From: Nitrobacter sp051535215 | GTDB lineage: Bacteria; Pseudomonadota; Alphaproteobacteria; Rhizobiales; Xanthobacteraceae | DNA: 64,000 bases | Direction of reading: 5' to 3' | NCBI RefSeq assembly: GCF_051535215.1 | Contig: NZ_JBPPLY010000001.1 | Span: 248,001 to 312,000, forward strand | Part shown: positions 27,768 to 36,317 of the stretch, piece by piece | Position numbering within the stretch: the first letter of the stretch is position 1 | Layout: every line of letters begins with the position of its first letter | Position numbers and translations under genes: made by a program | Notes under the pieces: generated by a model | The model's input: the letters and a program-made list of their open reading frames with translations, nothing else | Database searches by the model: none | What the model was told of the DNA's origin: nothing

Positions 27768-30179
27768 TCACAAGTTTATGGACTTCAACCGGAGCGCATT
27801 GCCCACGACGCTGACTGAAGATAGCGCCATCGCCGCCGCGGCGATGATCGGCGACAGCAACAGTCCGAACGTCGGATAGAGCACGCCGGCGGCAATCGGT
27901 ATTCCGGCGGCGTTGTAGATGAACGCGAAGAACAGGTTCTGCCGGATGTTGCTCATCGTCGCTTCGGAGAGACGGCGGACGCGAACGATTCCCATCAAGT
28001 CGCCCTTGAGAAGTGTTGCGCCCGCGCTTTCCATCGCGACGTCGGTGCCGGTGCCCATCGCGATCCCGACTTCGGCCGCGGCAAGGGCAGGGGCGTCGTT
28101 GACGCCGTCGCCGGCCATTGCGACGACGCGACCGGACTTCTGCAGCTTGCTCACGACGGCGCTCTTCTGGTCGGGCAGCACTTCCGCCTCGACCTCCGAG
28201 ATGCCGAGCCGTTTCGCGACCGCATTCGCCGTCGTCCTGTTGTCGCCGGTCAACATAATGACCTTGATGCCGTCCGCTGCCAGCGCCTTCAAGGCATCGG
28301 GCGTGGATTGCTTCACTGGATCGGCGATTGCAAAGAGGCCCGCCAATTGTCCATCGAGTGCGATATTGATCACGGTTGCACCTTCACCGCGCAGGATTTC
28401 GGCTTGTGGCTCCAATGTTTGTGTCTCGACACCTAACGATTTCAAATAGGCCGTATTGCCAAGCAAGACAGATTTGCCGTCCACCCTGCCGGTCACACCT
28501 TTGCCTGTTGGCGAGTCGAATTCCTCTACATTGATCAATGTCAGATTGCGCTCTTTCGCCGCCCGTACAACGGCATCAGCCAGCGGATGCTCGCTGGCGC
28601 GCTCGACGCTCGCGGCGAGGCGGAGCAGATCGTCCTCCCGAAATCCCGCGACGGAAACGATAGAGACGACCTTTGGCTTGCCTTCGGTGAGCGTTCCCGT
28701 TTTATCGACCACCAGCGTATCGACCTTTTCCAGACGCTCCAGCGCTTCAGCATTTTTGATCAACACGCCCGCATGGGCGCCGCGTCCCACGCCGACCATG
28801 ATCGACATCGGCGTCGCCAACCCGAGGGCACAAGGACAGGCAATGATCAGCACGCTGACAGCCGCCACCAGACCGAACGCCAGACGCGGTTCGGGCCCGA
28901 AAATCCACCAGGCGGCGAAGGCGACAAGCGCCGCGACGATGACGGTTGGAACGAACCACCCGGCAACCTGATCCGCGAGCCGCTGAATCGGCGCGCGCGA
29001 GCGCTGCGCCTGCGCCACCATCTGCACGATCTGCGACAACATGGTATCGCGCCCAACCTTCTCGGCCCGCATCACGAAGCTACCGGATTGATTCAGGGTG
29101 CCTGCGATGACCTTGGCGTCGGTCTCTTTGGTGACGGGCATCGATTCTCCCGTCACCAGGGATTCATCGAGCGATGAGCGCCCCTCAAGAATAATGCCGT
29201 CGACCGGCACCTTTTCGCCGGGACGGACGCGCAACCTGTCACCCACGTTCAGGCTGTCGAGCGGGACTTCATGATCCGTGCCGTCCTCGGTGACGAGACG
29301 CGCGGTCTTCGGTGCGAGATCGAGCAAGGCCTTGATCGCGCCCGACGTTGCTTCGCGGGCACGCAATTCGAGCACTTGACCCAGCAGTACCAGGACGGTG
29401 ATCACCGCCGCCGCTTCGAAATAGACGGCAACGGCACCATCGTGTCCGCGAAACGCGGGCGGAAAGACCTGCGGGGCGACGGTGGCGACGACGCTGTAGA
29501 CGTAAGCGACGCCAGTCCCCATCGCGATCAGGGTGAACATGTTGAGGTTGCGGGTCACCAGCGACTGCCAGCCGCGCACGAAGAATGGCCAACCCGCCCA
29601 GATCACGACCGGTGTCGCCGAGACGAGTTGAATCCAGTTCGACAGGGTTTGGTCGACCCAGCCGTGGCCGCCGACCAAATGCCCGCCCATCTCGAGGATG
29701 ACTGCGGGCAGCGCCAGCACGAGGCCGATCCAGAACCGTCGGGTCATGTCCGCCACTTCGGGATTCGGTGCGGCGTCCAGCGTTGCCACTTCGGGCTCCA
29801 GAGCCATTCCGCAGATCGGGCAGTTGCCGGGCCCGATCTGCCTGATTTCCGGATGCATCGGGCATGTGTAAACGGTGCCTTCCGGAACAGGCTCCTTCGG
29901 CGCGGCCTTGGACTTATCGAGGTAGGTTTCAGGAGCGGCCGCGAACTTCGTGCGACAGCCTGCCGAACAGAAATGGTAGGTGCGGCCTTGGTAATCGAAC
30001 CGGTGCTTGCTCGTCGCCGGGTCGACGGTCATCCCGCAAACCGGGTCGAGGACTTTCCCCTTTTCCGCGGGAGGTTGATGATGCTCGTGATTGCCGTGGG
30101 CCTGGCCGCCATGCTGGTGAGTTGCCATCGAGGAGGGGGCCGGCTGGCCCGTGGAACTTGCGTTTCGCGACCTGGTCAT
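27768..30179 (-). CDS. copA: Copper-exporting P1B-type ATPase with YHS and metal-binding N-terminus
   Basis: 803 aa. N-terminal His-rich stretch, then a YHS domain (VLDPVCGMTVDPATSKHRFD...YHFCSAGC) and a second Cys module (YTCPMHPEI...CPICGMALEP), instead of the usual HMA domain. The P-type core has the CPC channel motif IACPCALGLATP near residue 450, the phosphorylation site VVDKTGTLTEG near 495, and a hinge GDGVNDAPALAAA. CPC plus these modules point to Cu(I) export from the cytosol. The start at 30179 is supported by GAGGAGG 6 nt upstream. It is divergent from a CsoR-like repressor gene. Confidence 0.95.
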   Translation of the reverse strand: MTRSRNASSTGQPAPSSMATHQHGGQAHGNHEHHQPPAEKGKVLDPVCGMTVDPATSKHRFDYQGRTYHFCSAGCRTKFAAAPETYLDKSKAAPKEPVPEGTVYTCPMHPEIRQIGPGNCPICGMALEPEVATLDAAPNPEVADMTRRFWIGLVLALPAVILEMGGHLVGGHGWVDQTLSNWIQLVSATPVVIWAGWPFFVRGWQSLVTRNLNMFTLIAMGTGVAYVYSVVATVAPQVFPPAFRGHDGAVAVYFEAAAVITVLVLLGQVLELRAREATSGAIKALLDLAPKTARLVTEDGTDHEVPLDSLNVGDRLRVRPGEKVPVDGIILEGRSSLDESLVTGESMPVTKETDAKVIAGTLNQSGSFVMRAEKVGRDTMLSQIVQMVAQAQRSRAPIQRLADQVAGWFVPTVIVAALVAFAAWWIFGPEPRLAFGLVAAVSVLIIACPCALGLATPMSIMVGVGRGAHAGVLIKNAEALERLEKVDTLVVDKTGTLTEGKPKVVSIVSVAGFREDDLLRLAASVERASEHPLADAVVRAAKERNLTLINVEEFDSPTGKGVTGRVDGKSVLLGNTAYLKSLGVETQTLEPQAEILRGEGATVINIALDGQLAGLFAIADPVKQSTPDALKALAADGIKVIMLTGDNRTTANAVAKRLGISEVEAEVLPDQKSAVVSKLQKSGRVVAMAGDGVNDAPALAAAEVGIAMGTGTDVAMESAGATLLKGDLMGIVRVRRLSEATMSNIRQNLFFAFIYNAAGIPIAAGVLYPTFGLLLSPIIAAAAMALSSVSVVGNALRLKSINL

Positions 30180-30207
30180 TTAGGCCTCCTCATTGACTTG
30201 TAACAGG

Positions 30208-30222
30208 TACCCGGTAGGGGTA
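30208..30222. promoter_or_regulatory. CsoR-type operator between copA and csoR
   Basis: TACCC-GGTAG-GGGTA, an interrupted inverted repeat in the 53-bp gap between the divergent copA and CsoR-like genes. The G/C-tract with TA flanks resembles known CsoR operators. It overlaps the only space available for both promoters, so binding should repress both. Confidence 0.7.
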
Positions 30223-30232
30223 TATAAATCGA

Positions 30233-30508
30233 ATGCGAAAAGACATCAAGACGTCATGCCAGAAACGCCTCAGCCGAATTGAGGGGCAGGTGCGCGGCCT
30301 CGCCAAGATGGTGGAGGAGGACCGCTACTGCATCGATATCGTAACGCAGATCTCCGCCGTTCGTGCCGCCCTGCGCCGCGTCGAGGAAGAGGTGTTGAAG
30401 GACCATGTCGCCCACTGCGTCGAGCATGCGATTGCGAGCGGCGACAAGGCGGATCAGCGCCGCAAGATCGCGGAATTGATGGCGGTGGTCGGACGGGCGG
30501 AACGATGA
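30233..30508 (+). CDS. csoR: CsoR-family copper-sensing repressor
   Basis: 91 aa all-helical CsoR/RcnR-family protein (DUF156). The Cu(I) ligand fingerprint is present: Cys33 (in DRYC), His58 and Cys62 (in KDHVAHC), the X-Y-Z pattern of Cu-type CsoR. It binds DNA as a tetramer without copper and leaves it when Cu(I) binds. The divergent copA and the shared G-tract operator fit this role. There is no His3, which separates it from the Ni/Co type at 56613. Confidence 0.92.
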   Translation: MRKDIKTSCQKRLSRIEGQVRGLAKMVEEDRYCIDIVTQISAVRAALRRVEEEVLKDHVAHCVEHAIASGDKADQRRKIAELMAVVGRAER

Positions 30509-30594
30509 ACCTCTCGGTTCCATCTTGGCGGCGCGCGATTTCGCAGTTATGATTCCGAATCCGAGTACAGCAAATCGAAAGCATTGACGCATTG

Positions 30595-31071
30595 ATGTTG
30601 GTCGGACTTACCAGGACGCAACGGGTTAAGGCAGGGTGGCTCATCGCCTTGGCCTATCTGTTTTGCGTGTTGGCGCCGACGCTGTCCTTCGCATTGCCCG
30701 GCAGTCAGGCCGCGCCCTATTGCCTGACTGACGAGGATCACGTGCCAGCCATGCTCCACGTGCACCAGGAAGGCATGATGCACGTCCACAACGACGGACA
30801 TGCCCATCATCATTCCGGCGTCCAGACCCACGCGGATTCATCCGCAGATCATGATGTGAAGCCGGTCGCGTTGAAGAGCGATTCCGGTCCGGCAAAGGCG
30901 CCGCATGCGGCGGATGGAAAGTGCTGCGGCCTGATGTGCGTCACCGCGCTTCCTGCAACCCTCGTCGCGGTGGCAAAGCCGTCGGTGCCGAGCGCCGTCC
31001 GGATATCCGACGTCCATCGGAAACTGGCGGACAACGCGCCTCCGCGGCTTTATCGCCCCCCAAATTCCTGA
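30595..31071 (+). CDS. His-rich secreted/membrane protein with CC-x-x-x-C motif (DUF2946-like)
   Basis: 158 aa. N-terminal hydrophobic segment WLIALAYLFCVLAPTLSFAL, a His-rich middle (MLHVHQEGMMHVHNDGHAHH), then GKCCGLMCVTALPATLV. The Cys trio and His cluster look suited to metal binding in the periplasm or membrane. It resembles small DUF2946-type proteins near copper genes, but I cannot prove membership. It opens the copper-resistance run and sits about 80 bp before a lipoprotein gene. Confidence 0.6.
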   Translation: MLVGLTRTQRVKAGWLIALAYLFCVLAPTLSFALPGSQAAPYCLTDEDHVPAMLHVHQEGMMHVHNDGHAHHHSGVQTHADSSADHDVKPVALKSDSGPAKAPHAADGKCCGLMCVTALPATLVAVAKPSVPSAVRISDVHRKLADNAPPRLYRPPNS

Positions 31072-31150
31072 CCTGACAACAGCATGACGCGGTGCCGTGC
31101 CTGTGAGGGGTGCGCACGCCTGTGGTCCATCGTCAGTTCAGGGGATTTTT

Positions 31151-31450
31151 ATGTCAGCGCAGATTGGGGCGATCGTCGCCGCCGTTGGTTCGGTGGCGCG
31201 CGGAATATTTGGAAGAAAACTTGGGGCATTCGCAGGGGTGGCTTTGGCGGCCATGACGCTCGGCGGCTGCGCGGTACCGTTGGTGCCGCTCGTCGGCGCA
31301 GATCCCGCCGATCCCGGAGCGAAGGTTGCGGGCGTCGGCTACCGGTCGACCCTCGCCCCTTACACCAGCCTTCGCCCGACGACGCCTTCCAACTGGAAGA
31401 AGCAGAACCAGCGCGTCACCCCGTCACCGAACTCCAGCCACGAGCATTAG
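31151..31450 (+). CDS. Small putative lipoprotein
   Basis: 99 aa from the ATG at 31151, with GGGG upstream; the frame is open to 31097. A hydrophobic N-terminal segment ends in the lipobox MTLGGCAVPLVPLVG, giving a mature protein of about 58 aa rich in Pro, Ser and Thr. No fold is recognised. It lies 9 bp before a TolC-type gene and is probably co-transcribed. Confidence 0.65.
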   Translation: MSAQIGAIVAAVGSVARGIFGRKLGAFAGVALAAMTLGGCAVPLVPLVGADPADPGAKVAGVGYRSTLAPYTSLRPTTPSNWKKQNQRVTPSPNSSHEH

Positions 31451-31459
31451 GAGCACGTC

Positions 31460-32917
31460 ATGAAAATTATCCGTGGCGTGCTGCCGCATCAGAGCTTCCT
31501 CAGAAGCAATCGGTCGGCGCTGGTGCTCACCGCTTCCCTTCTTCTTTCCGGTTGTGCGACGTTCTCGCCGGATCGGGGAATGGGCGTCGTCGCCGATGTC
31601 GCCGATCATACGATTAAGAAGGACGTGGTCGCGATCCGCTCCGTGGACGAGGCACAGCGTGCGAACGATGACGTCACGCGGCTGCTGCGCCGGGCGCTCA
31701 CCGTCGACACCGCCGTCCAGGTCGCGCTGCTTAACAACCGCGGCTTGCAGGCCACTTACAATGAATTGGCGTTGGCGGAAGCCGATCGTGTCCAGGAAAG
31801 CCTTCTGCCCAATCCGACCTTCTCGATTTCGAGAATCGCAGGCGGCGGTGTGGTCGAGATCCAGCGCCAGGTTGTCGGCGACATTCTGGCACTGGCGACG
31901 CTGCCGTTCCGCTCCGAGATCGCGAAGCAGCGTTTCCGGCAGGCACAGCTTCGCGCCGCGCTGGAAACACTCCGTCTTGCCGCCGACGTCAGACGTGCTT
32001 ACTACCGCGCAGTTGCCGCCAATGAATTGGTCGGATTTCTCAGCCGCGCCAAGGCCACCGCCGAATCCATCGCGCAATTGTCGAAGAACCTTGGCCAGAC
32101 CGGATCGATGAACAAACTCGATCAGGCGCGTGAGCAGGTCTTCTATGCGGAAACCACAGCGGACCTTGCGACGGTGCGTCAGGAAGCGACCAGTTCGCGC
32201 GAAGCTCTGGCACGGCTGTTGGGGCTGTGGGACGGCGATCTCAATTTCAAGCTGCCGAGCCATCTGGCGGCTTTGCCGCCGCGTCCGCAGACCTTGCCAC
32301 GCATCGAAGTCGACGCCGTTGAACACCGTATCGATCTACAGATCGCCCGTATCGAACTGGTTGCTTTGGCAAAAGCGCTCAATCTGACGGAAGCGAGCCG
32401 TTTCGTCACGCTGCTCGATGTTGCGGGAATTTCGAAGACCACCAGGAACCCCGATGGCTCCCGGTTCCGCGAACGCGGCTTCGACATCCAGTTCCAGATC
32501 CCGATCTTCGACGGCGGCGAGGTCCGGGTGCGGCAAGCGAGCGAGACCTACAACCAGGCCTTCAATCGTCTGACCGAGAAGGCGATCAACGTGCGCTCGG
32601 AAGCGCGTGACGCGTACCGGACGTATCGATCGAGCTATGAGATCGCCCGGCAGTACGAGCGCGAGGTTCTGCCGCTCCGGAAGATTATCACCGAAGAGAT
32701 GCAACTGCGCTTTTCGAGCATGCAGGTGGACGTGTTCACACTGTTGACGGAAGCGCGGCAGCGCACCGCCTCATTGCGCGCGGCGATCGAAGCCAAGCGC
32801 AGCTTCTGGCTCGCCCAATCCGACCTGCAGACCGCCGTCAACGGCGGCGGCTCGGGAGAAACACCAACGAAGTCCAGTCCGACGACGACCGCCCAGGCCG
32901 GCGGCGGAGGCAATTGA
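31460..32917 (+). CDS. TolC-family outer-membrane efflux channel
   Basis: 485 aa. Signal/lipobox LTASLLLSGCATFSPDRG indicates a lipid-anchored outer-membrane factor. Two TolC repeats follow, with long helices (QKRFRQAQLRAALETLRLAA-like and the C-terminal LPLRKIITEEMQLRFSSMQV). It forms a trimeric conduit for RND pumps. It is the only outer-membrane channel gene in the window although three RND pumps are present. Its stop overlaps the start of the multicopper oxidase gene (TGATG). Confidence 0.9.
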   Translation: MKIIRGVLPHQSFLRSNRSALVLTASLLLSGCATFSPDRGMGVVADVADHTIKKDVVAIRSVDEAQRANDDVTRLLRRALTVDTAVQVALLNNRGLQATYNELALAEADRVQESLLPNPTFSISRIAGGGVVEIQRQVVGDILALATLPFRSEIAKQRFRQAQLRAALETLRLAADVRRAYYRAVAANELVGFLSRAKATAESIAQLSKNLGQTGSMNKLDQAREQVFYAETTADLATVRQEATSSREALARLLGLWDGDLNFKLPSHLAALPPRPQTLPRIEVDAVEHRIDLQIARIELVALAKALNLTEASRFVTLLDVAGISKTTRNPDGSRFRERGFDIQFQIPIFDGGEVRVRQASETYNQAFNRLTEKAINVRSEARDAYRTYRSSYEIARQYEREVLPLRKIITEEMQLRFSSMQVDVFTLLTEARQRTASLRAAIEAKRSFWLAQSDLQTAVNGGGSGETPTKSSPTTTAQAGGGGN

Positions 32918-34299
32918 TGGAGACCAACATGCTATCGCGAAGAGGATTTTTGGGAACGGCCGCGCTGGTCGGCGCGAGCGCCGTCAGCGGTCGCGTGCAG
33001 GCGGCGAACATTCCGGAAGCGCCGATCATGGACAAGGTGACGATGCAGCCGCCGCTGCATCCCACCAGCGGTCCGGATTACCGCCCGGTCGTGACCCTCA
33101 ACGGCTGGTCACTGCCCTGGCGGATGAATGGCGACTGGAAGGAATTCCATCTCGTCGCGGAGCCCGTGGTGCGAGAGTTCGCCGACGGTATGAAGGCGTA
33201 TCTGTGGGGTTACAATGGCCAGGCGCCGGGCCCGACGATCGAGGCCGTCGAAGGCGACAAGGTCCGCATCTTCGTCACCAACAAGCTGCCCGAGCATACG
33301 ACCGTGCATTGGCACGGCATGATCGTGCCGAACGGCATGGACGGCGTCGGTGGTCTCAATCAGCCGCATATCAAGCCCGGCAAGACCTTCGTCTACGAGT
33401 TCGAGATGAAGAACAGTGGGACGTTCATGTACCACCCGCACTCCGACGAAATGGTGCAGATGGCAATGGGCATGATGGGCATGGTCATTGTGCACCCGCG
33501 CGACCCGTCGTTCCGTCCGGTCGATCGCGACTTCGTCTTCATCATGAGCACCTACGACATCGACCCCGGGACCTATCTGCCGAAGGTCAACGAGATGACC
33601 AACTTCAACATGTGGACGTTCAACAGCCGCGTGTTTCCGGGCATCGATCCGCTGCCGGTGCGGCTCGGCGACAGGGTACGGGTCCGGATCGGCAATCTCA
33701 CCATGACCAACCATCCGATTCACCTGCATGGACACCACTTTGCAGTGACCTGCACCGACGGCGGCTGGATTCCGGAAAGCGCTCAGAGGCCGGAGACCAC
33801 GACGGACGTTCCGGTCGGTGCGGTTCGGGCGTTCGATGTGTTGGCCGACAACCCGGGGGACTGGGCACTGCATTGCCACAAGTCGCACCACACCATGAAC
33901 GCCATGGGCCACGACATGCGCAACATGATCGGCGTCTCGAAGAAGGATCTGGCGAAAGCGGTCGGCAAGCTGGCGCCAGACGCCATGGTGATGGGATCGA
34001 CGGGCATGGCGATGGGCGAGATGGAAATGCCTGCGCCGGACAACACGCTGCCGATGATGACGGGCTCGGGACAATTCGGGCCGATCGAGATGGGCGGGAT
34101 GTTCACGGTGATGAAGATCCGCGAAGGCATGGCCCGCGACGATTACAGCGATCCCGGGCCCTACAAGAACCCGCCTGGCACCGTCGCATATGAAGTCGAT
34201 GCTCCGGCCGCGGAGCCGGTCCGACCGCAGAACGGCAAAGACGATGCGGGCGCTGCAAAGATGAAAGGCATGAAAGGCATGAAGATGAAGGGGATGTGA
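32917..34299 (+). CDS. Tat-exported multicopper oxidase
   Basis: 460 aa. Tat signal SRRGFLGTAALVGASAVSG at the N-terminus. Four copper motifs are in order: HWHG (near residue 131), HPHSDE (~174), HPIHLHGHH (~267) and HCHKSHHTMNAM (~319), with Met at the type-1 axial place. It oxidises Cu(I) or other substrates in the periplasm and reduces O2. The tail is Met-rich (MKGMKGMKMKGM) and probably binds copper. It is co-transcribed with tolC. Confidence 0.93.
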   Translation: METNMLSRRGFLGTAALVGASAVSGRVQAANIPEAPIMDKVTMQPPLHPTSGPDYRPVVTLNGWSLPWRMNGDWKEFHLVAEPVVREFADGMKAYLWGYNGQAPGPTIEAVEGDKVRIFVTNKLPEHTTVHWHGMIVPNGMDGVGGLNQPHIKPGKTFVYEFEMKNSGTFMYHPHSDEMVQMAMGMMGMVIVHPRDPSFRPVDRDFVFIMSTYDIDPGTYLPKVNEMTNFNMWTFNSRVFPGIDPLPVRLGDRVRVRIGNLTMTNHPIHLHGHHFAVTCTDGGWIPESAQRPETTTDVPVGAVRAFDVLADNPGDWALHCHKSHHTMNAMGHDMRNMIGVSKKDLAKAVGKLAPDAMVMGSTGMAMGEMEMPAPDNTLPMMTGSGQFGPIEMGGMFTVMKIREGMARDDYSDPGPYKNPPGTVAYEVDAPAAEPVRPQNGKDDAGAAKMKGMKGMKMKGM

Positions 34300-34345
34300 G
34301 TGCGACGTTCAGACCGAATGTTTCACCGAACGAAGGAGACGCGAC

Positions 34346-34828
34346 ATGAAAGAACTGCATCGAACTGGCGTCGCATTATTTGCAACACTGATCTTGGCGG
34401 CGCCGGCATGGGCCGGGGCAGGGCCTGCCGGACATCAGGACGACACGTTTTCGGCTGGTGAGCCGGGCGAGGCGAATAAACCAGCACGGATCGTTCAAGT
34501 GACGATGGGCGAAGCCGATGGCAAGATGACGTTCACGCCGAACAAGATCGAGGTCAAAAAAGGCGAGCAGATCAAGTTCATGCTGCGCAACAACGGCGAA
34601 CTCGACCACGAGTTCATTCTCGCGACCACGGCCGAAAATCTCAAGCATGCCGAGTCGATGAAGAAAAATCCCGACATGGAGCATGATGATCCGAACGGCA
34701 AGCGCCTGGCGCCGAAGAAGACCGGCGAGATCGTGTGGAAGTTCACGAAGCGCGGCACGTTTGAATATTCCTGCCTGATCCCCGGTCACCGCGAAGCGGG
34801 AATGATCGGTACGGTCGAGGTCAAGTAA
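34346..34828 (+). CDS. Periplasmic cupredoxin
   Basis: 160 aa with a signal peptide (TLILAAPAWAGAGPAG). A cupredoxin fold follows with His in ELDHEFILATT and Cys/His/Met in YSCLIPGHREAGMIGTVEV, the full type-1 copper set. An inserted Lys/Met stretch (AESMKKNPDMEHDD) lies between the ligands. It would carry copper or electrons in the periplasm. It is 46 bp after the multicopper oxidase with a GAAGGAG-like site before the ATG. Confidence 0.9.
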   Translation: MKELHRTGVALFATLILAAPAWAGAGPAGHQDDTFSAGEPGEANKPARIVQVTMGEADGKMTFTPNKIEVKKGEQIKFMLRNNGELDHEFILATTAENLKHAESMKKNPDMEHDDPNGKRLAPKKTGEIVWKFTKRGTFEYSCLIPGHREAGMIGTVEVK

Positions 34829-34832
34829 TCCG

Positions 34833-35930
34833 ATGACGTTTGCAATGCAGGGGGCCATAAGCGAACGCCAGATCGACTGCGTGCCGGACGACGGCTGGCA
34901 CGCAGCGATGGGCGCGTTTGCCGACGTCCACTACGAACAGACCGCGATTTACGGCTCCGGACAACGGGGCGAACGATCCAGCCATATTCTTCTGCGACGC
35001 GAGAGCGTTCCCGTCGCAGGCGCCCGGATCGGTCTCTATCTCGTGCCTTATCTCGGCCGCGGCATGGCGCTCGTGCGCTTCGCGCCGTTCTGGCGCCCCT
35101 TCGACGTTGCCCCCGACCCGGAGCATTACCGGACAGCAGTGGGGGCGTTGGTGGATGAATACTGCCGACGACGAAAGCTTTACCTCGTCCTTCGTCCGCG
35201 ACCGCATCCGGACTTCTATCCGATCGAAGCGAAAATCCTGACCGAGATGGGCCTCGCGGGCTCCGCGTCATCGATGCTTGACCGCTACTTCGTCGACGCA
35301 TCGCTCGACGAGGCCGAGCAGCAGAAGAGCCTGGATCAGCGATGGCGCTACAATCTCCGCAAAGGCCTTGCGCATGGTCTCGACGTTCGCATCGGTGACG
35401 CTCCGGCCGACATCAAGACGTTTCAGGACATCTATGCCGAGATGGTTCGGCGTAAGAACCTGAACTATCCGGGCGTCGACCTGCCTGCATCCATTCCGGA
35501 CCTGATGGAGCTTCCGGAACGAATGAAGATGCGCATCGCGCTAGCGCATCATGAGGGAAGGCCGATCGGCGGCATCGCCTTCAGCGTGGTGGGCGATCTC
35601 GCCTATTACGTTTTCGGAGCGACCAGCGACGAGGCGACGGCGCTCAACGCCGGATACGTCCTGCAATGGCACGTCATGCGTTGGCTGCGGGAACACGCGA
35701 AGGTGCGTTGGTACGAACTCGGCGGTCCCGGTGATCCGGGAATCCGGCAATTCAAAAAGGGACTCGCGGGCAAACGAGGCGTTCTGCTTGCCGTCCGGGA
35801 ATTTCACTACTGCCCCGACGTGACCGCGCGCGTGGTCGTGGGAGGACTGTTCGCCCTCCGCGACGCGCGCAACAGGATCCAGCGCTGGCAGCGTGAAAGA
35901 AGGCCTTCCGAGGGAAGGCGCAGTAACTGA
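34833..35930 (+). CDS. FemAB-like/GNAT acyltransferase
   Basis: 365 aa soluble protein. It has two GNAT-like halves, with LVPYLGRGMALVRFAPFWRP in the first and GRPIGGIAFSVVGDLAYYVF, GATSDEATALNAGYVLQWHV, and ELGGPGDPGIRQFKKGLAGK in the second. These are typical of the FemAB/BacA group that transfers amino acids or acyl groups to cell-wall precursors or exopolysaccharide. The substrate is unknown. It starts 4 bp after the cupredoxin gene, an unexpected partner in a copper run. Confidence 0.8.
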   Translation: MTFAMQGAISERQIDCVPDDGWHAAMGAFADVHYEQTAIYGSGQRGERSSHILLRRESVPVAGARIGLYLVPYLGRGMALVRFAPFWRPFDVAPDPEHYRTAVGALVDEYCRRRKLYLVLRPRPHPDFYPIEAKILTEMGLAGSASSMLDRYFVDASLDEAEQQKSLDQRWRYNLRKGLAHGLDVRIGDAPADIKTFQDIYAEMVRRKNLNYPGVDLPASIPDLMELPERMKMRIALAHHEGRPIGGIAFSVVGDLAYYVFGATSDEATALNAGYVLQWHVMRWLREHAKVRWYELGGPGDPGIRQFKKGLAGKRGVLLAVREFHYCPDVTARVVVGGLFALRDARNRIQRWQRERRPSEGRRSN

Positions 35931-35942
35931 AGAGGAATGAAA

Positions 35943-36248
35943 ATGAAAAACCGCAACTTCATGGCGGGAATTCTTGCGATCTCTTTCGCTTTGTCGTCCG
36001 CCGCTGTAATGGCGCAGGCCGACATGGCCAAGGGTGAAGTCAAGAAGATCGACGAGTCCGCTGGCAAGATCACCTTGAAGCACGGACCGATCAAGAACCT
36101 CGACATGGACGAGGACGGCATGACGATGGTGTTCCGCGTCCAGGACCCAGCGATGCTCAAACAGGTCAAGGTCGGCGACAAGGTGCAATTCAAGGCCGAA
36201 CGGGCAACGGCTGGCATCACCGTCACCAAGATCGAGAAGCAGAAATAG
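35943..36248 (+). CDS. CusF-like periplasmic copper-binding protein
   Basis: 101 aa; the ATG at 35943 is chosen because GAGGA sits 6 nt before it (35937 is too close). A signal peptide (AISFALSSAAVMAQA) leads into a small beta-barrel with MAKGEVKKIDESAGKITLKH and GMTMVFRVQDPAML. CusF uses His, Trp and two Met for Cu(I). The His (KHGPI) and MxM (GMTM) are present, but the Trp position is not occupied by Trp (LDMDEDGM). It probably hands copper to the RND system. Confidence 0.88.
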   Translation: MKNRNFMAGILAISFALSSAAVMAQADMAKGEVKKIDESAGKITLKHGPIKNLDMDEDGMTMVFRVQDPAMLKQVKVGDKVQFKAERATAGITVTKIEKQK

Positions 36249-36317
36249 CACCCGGATTTCCGACGCCGTCGGCCTCAGGTTTGGCGGCGTCGGATGTGGC
36301 GGAGCAGGAGTTTTAGG

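Noticed and set aside
31084..31617. 177-aa plus-strand open frame over the lipoprotein and TolC start
   Set aside because: It overlaps two better-supported genes in another frame and is Arg-rich.
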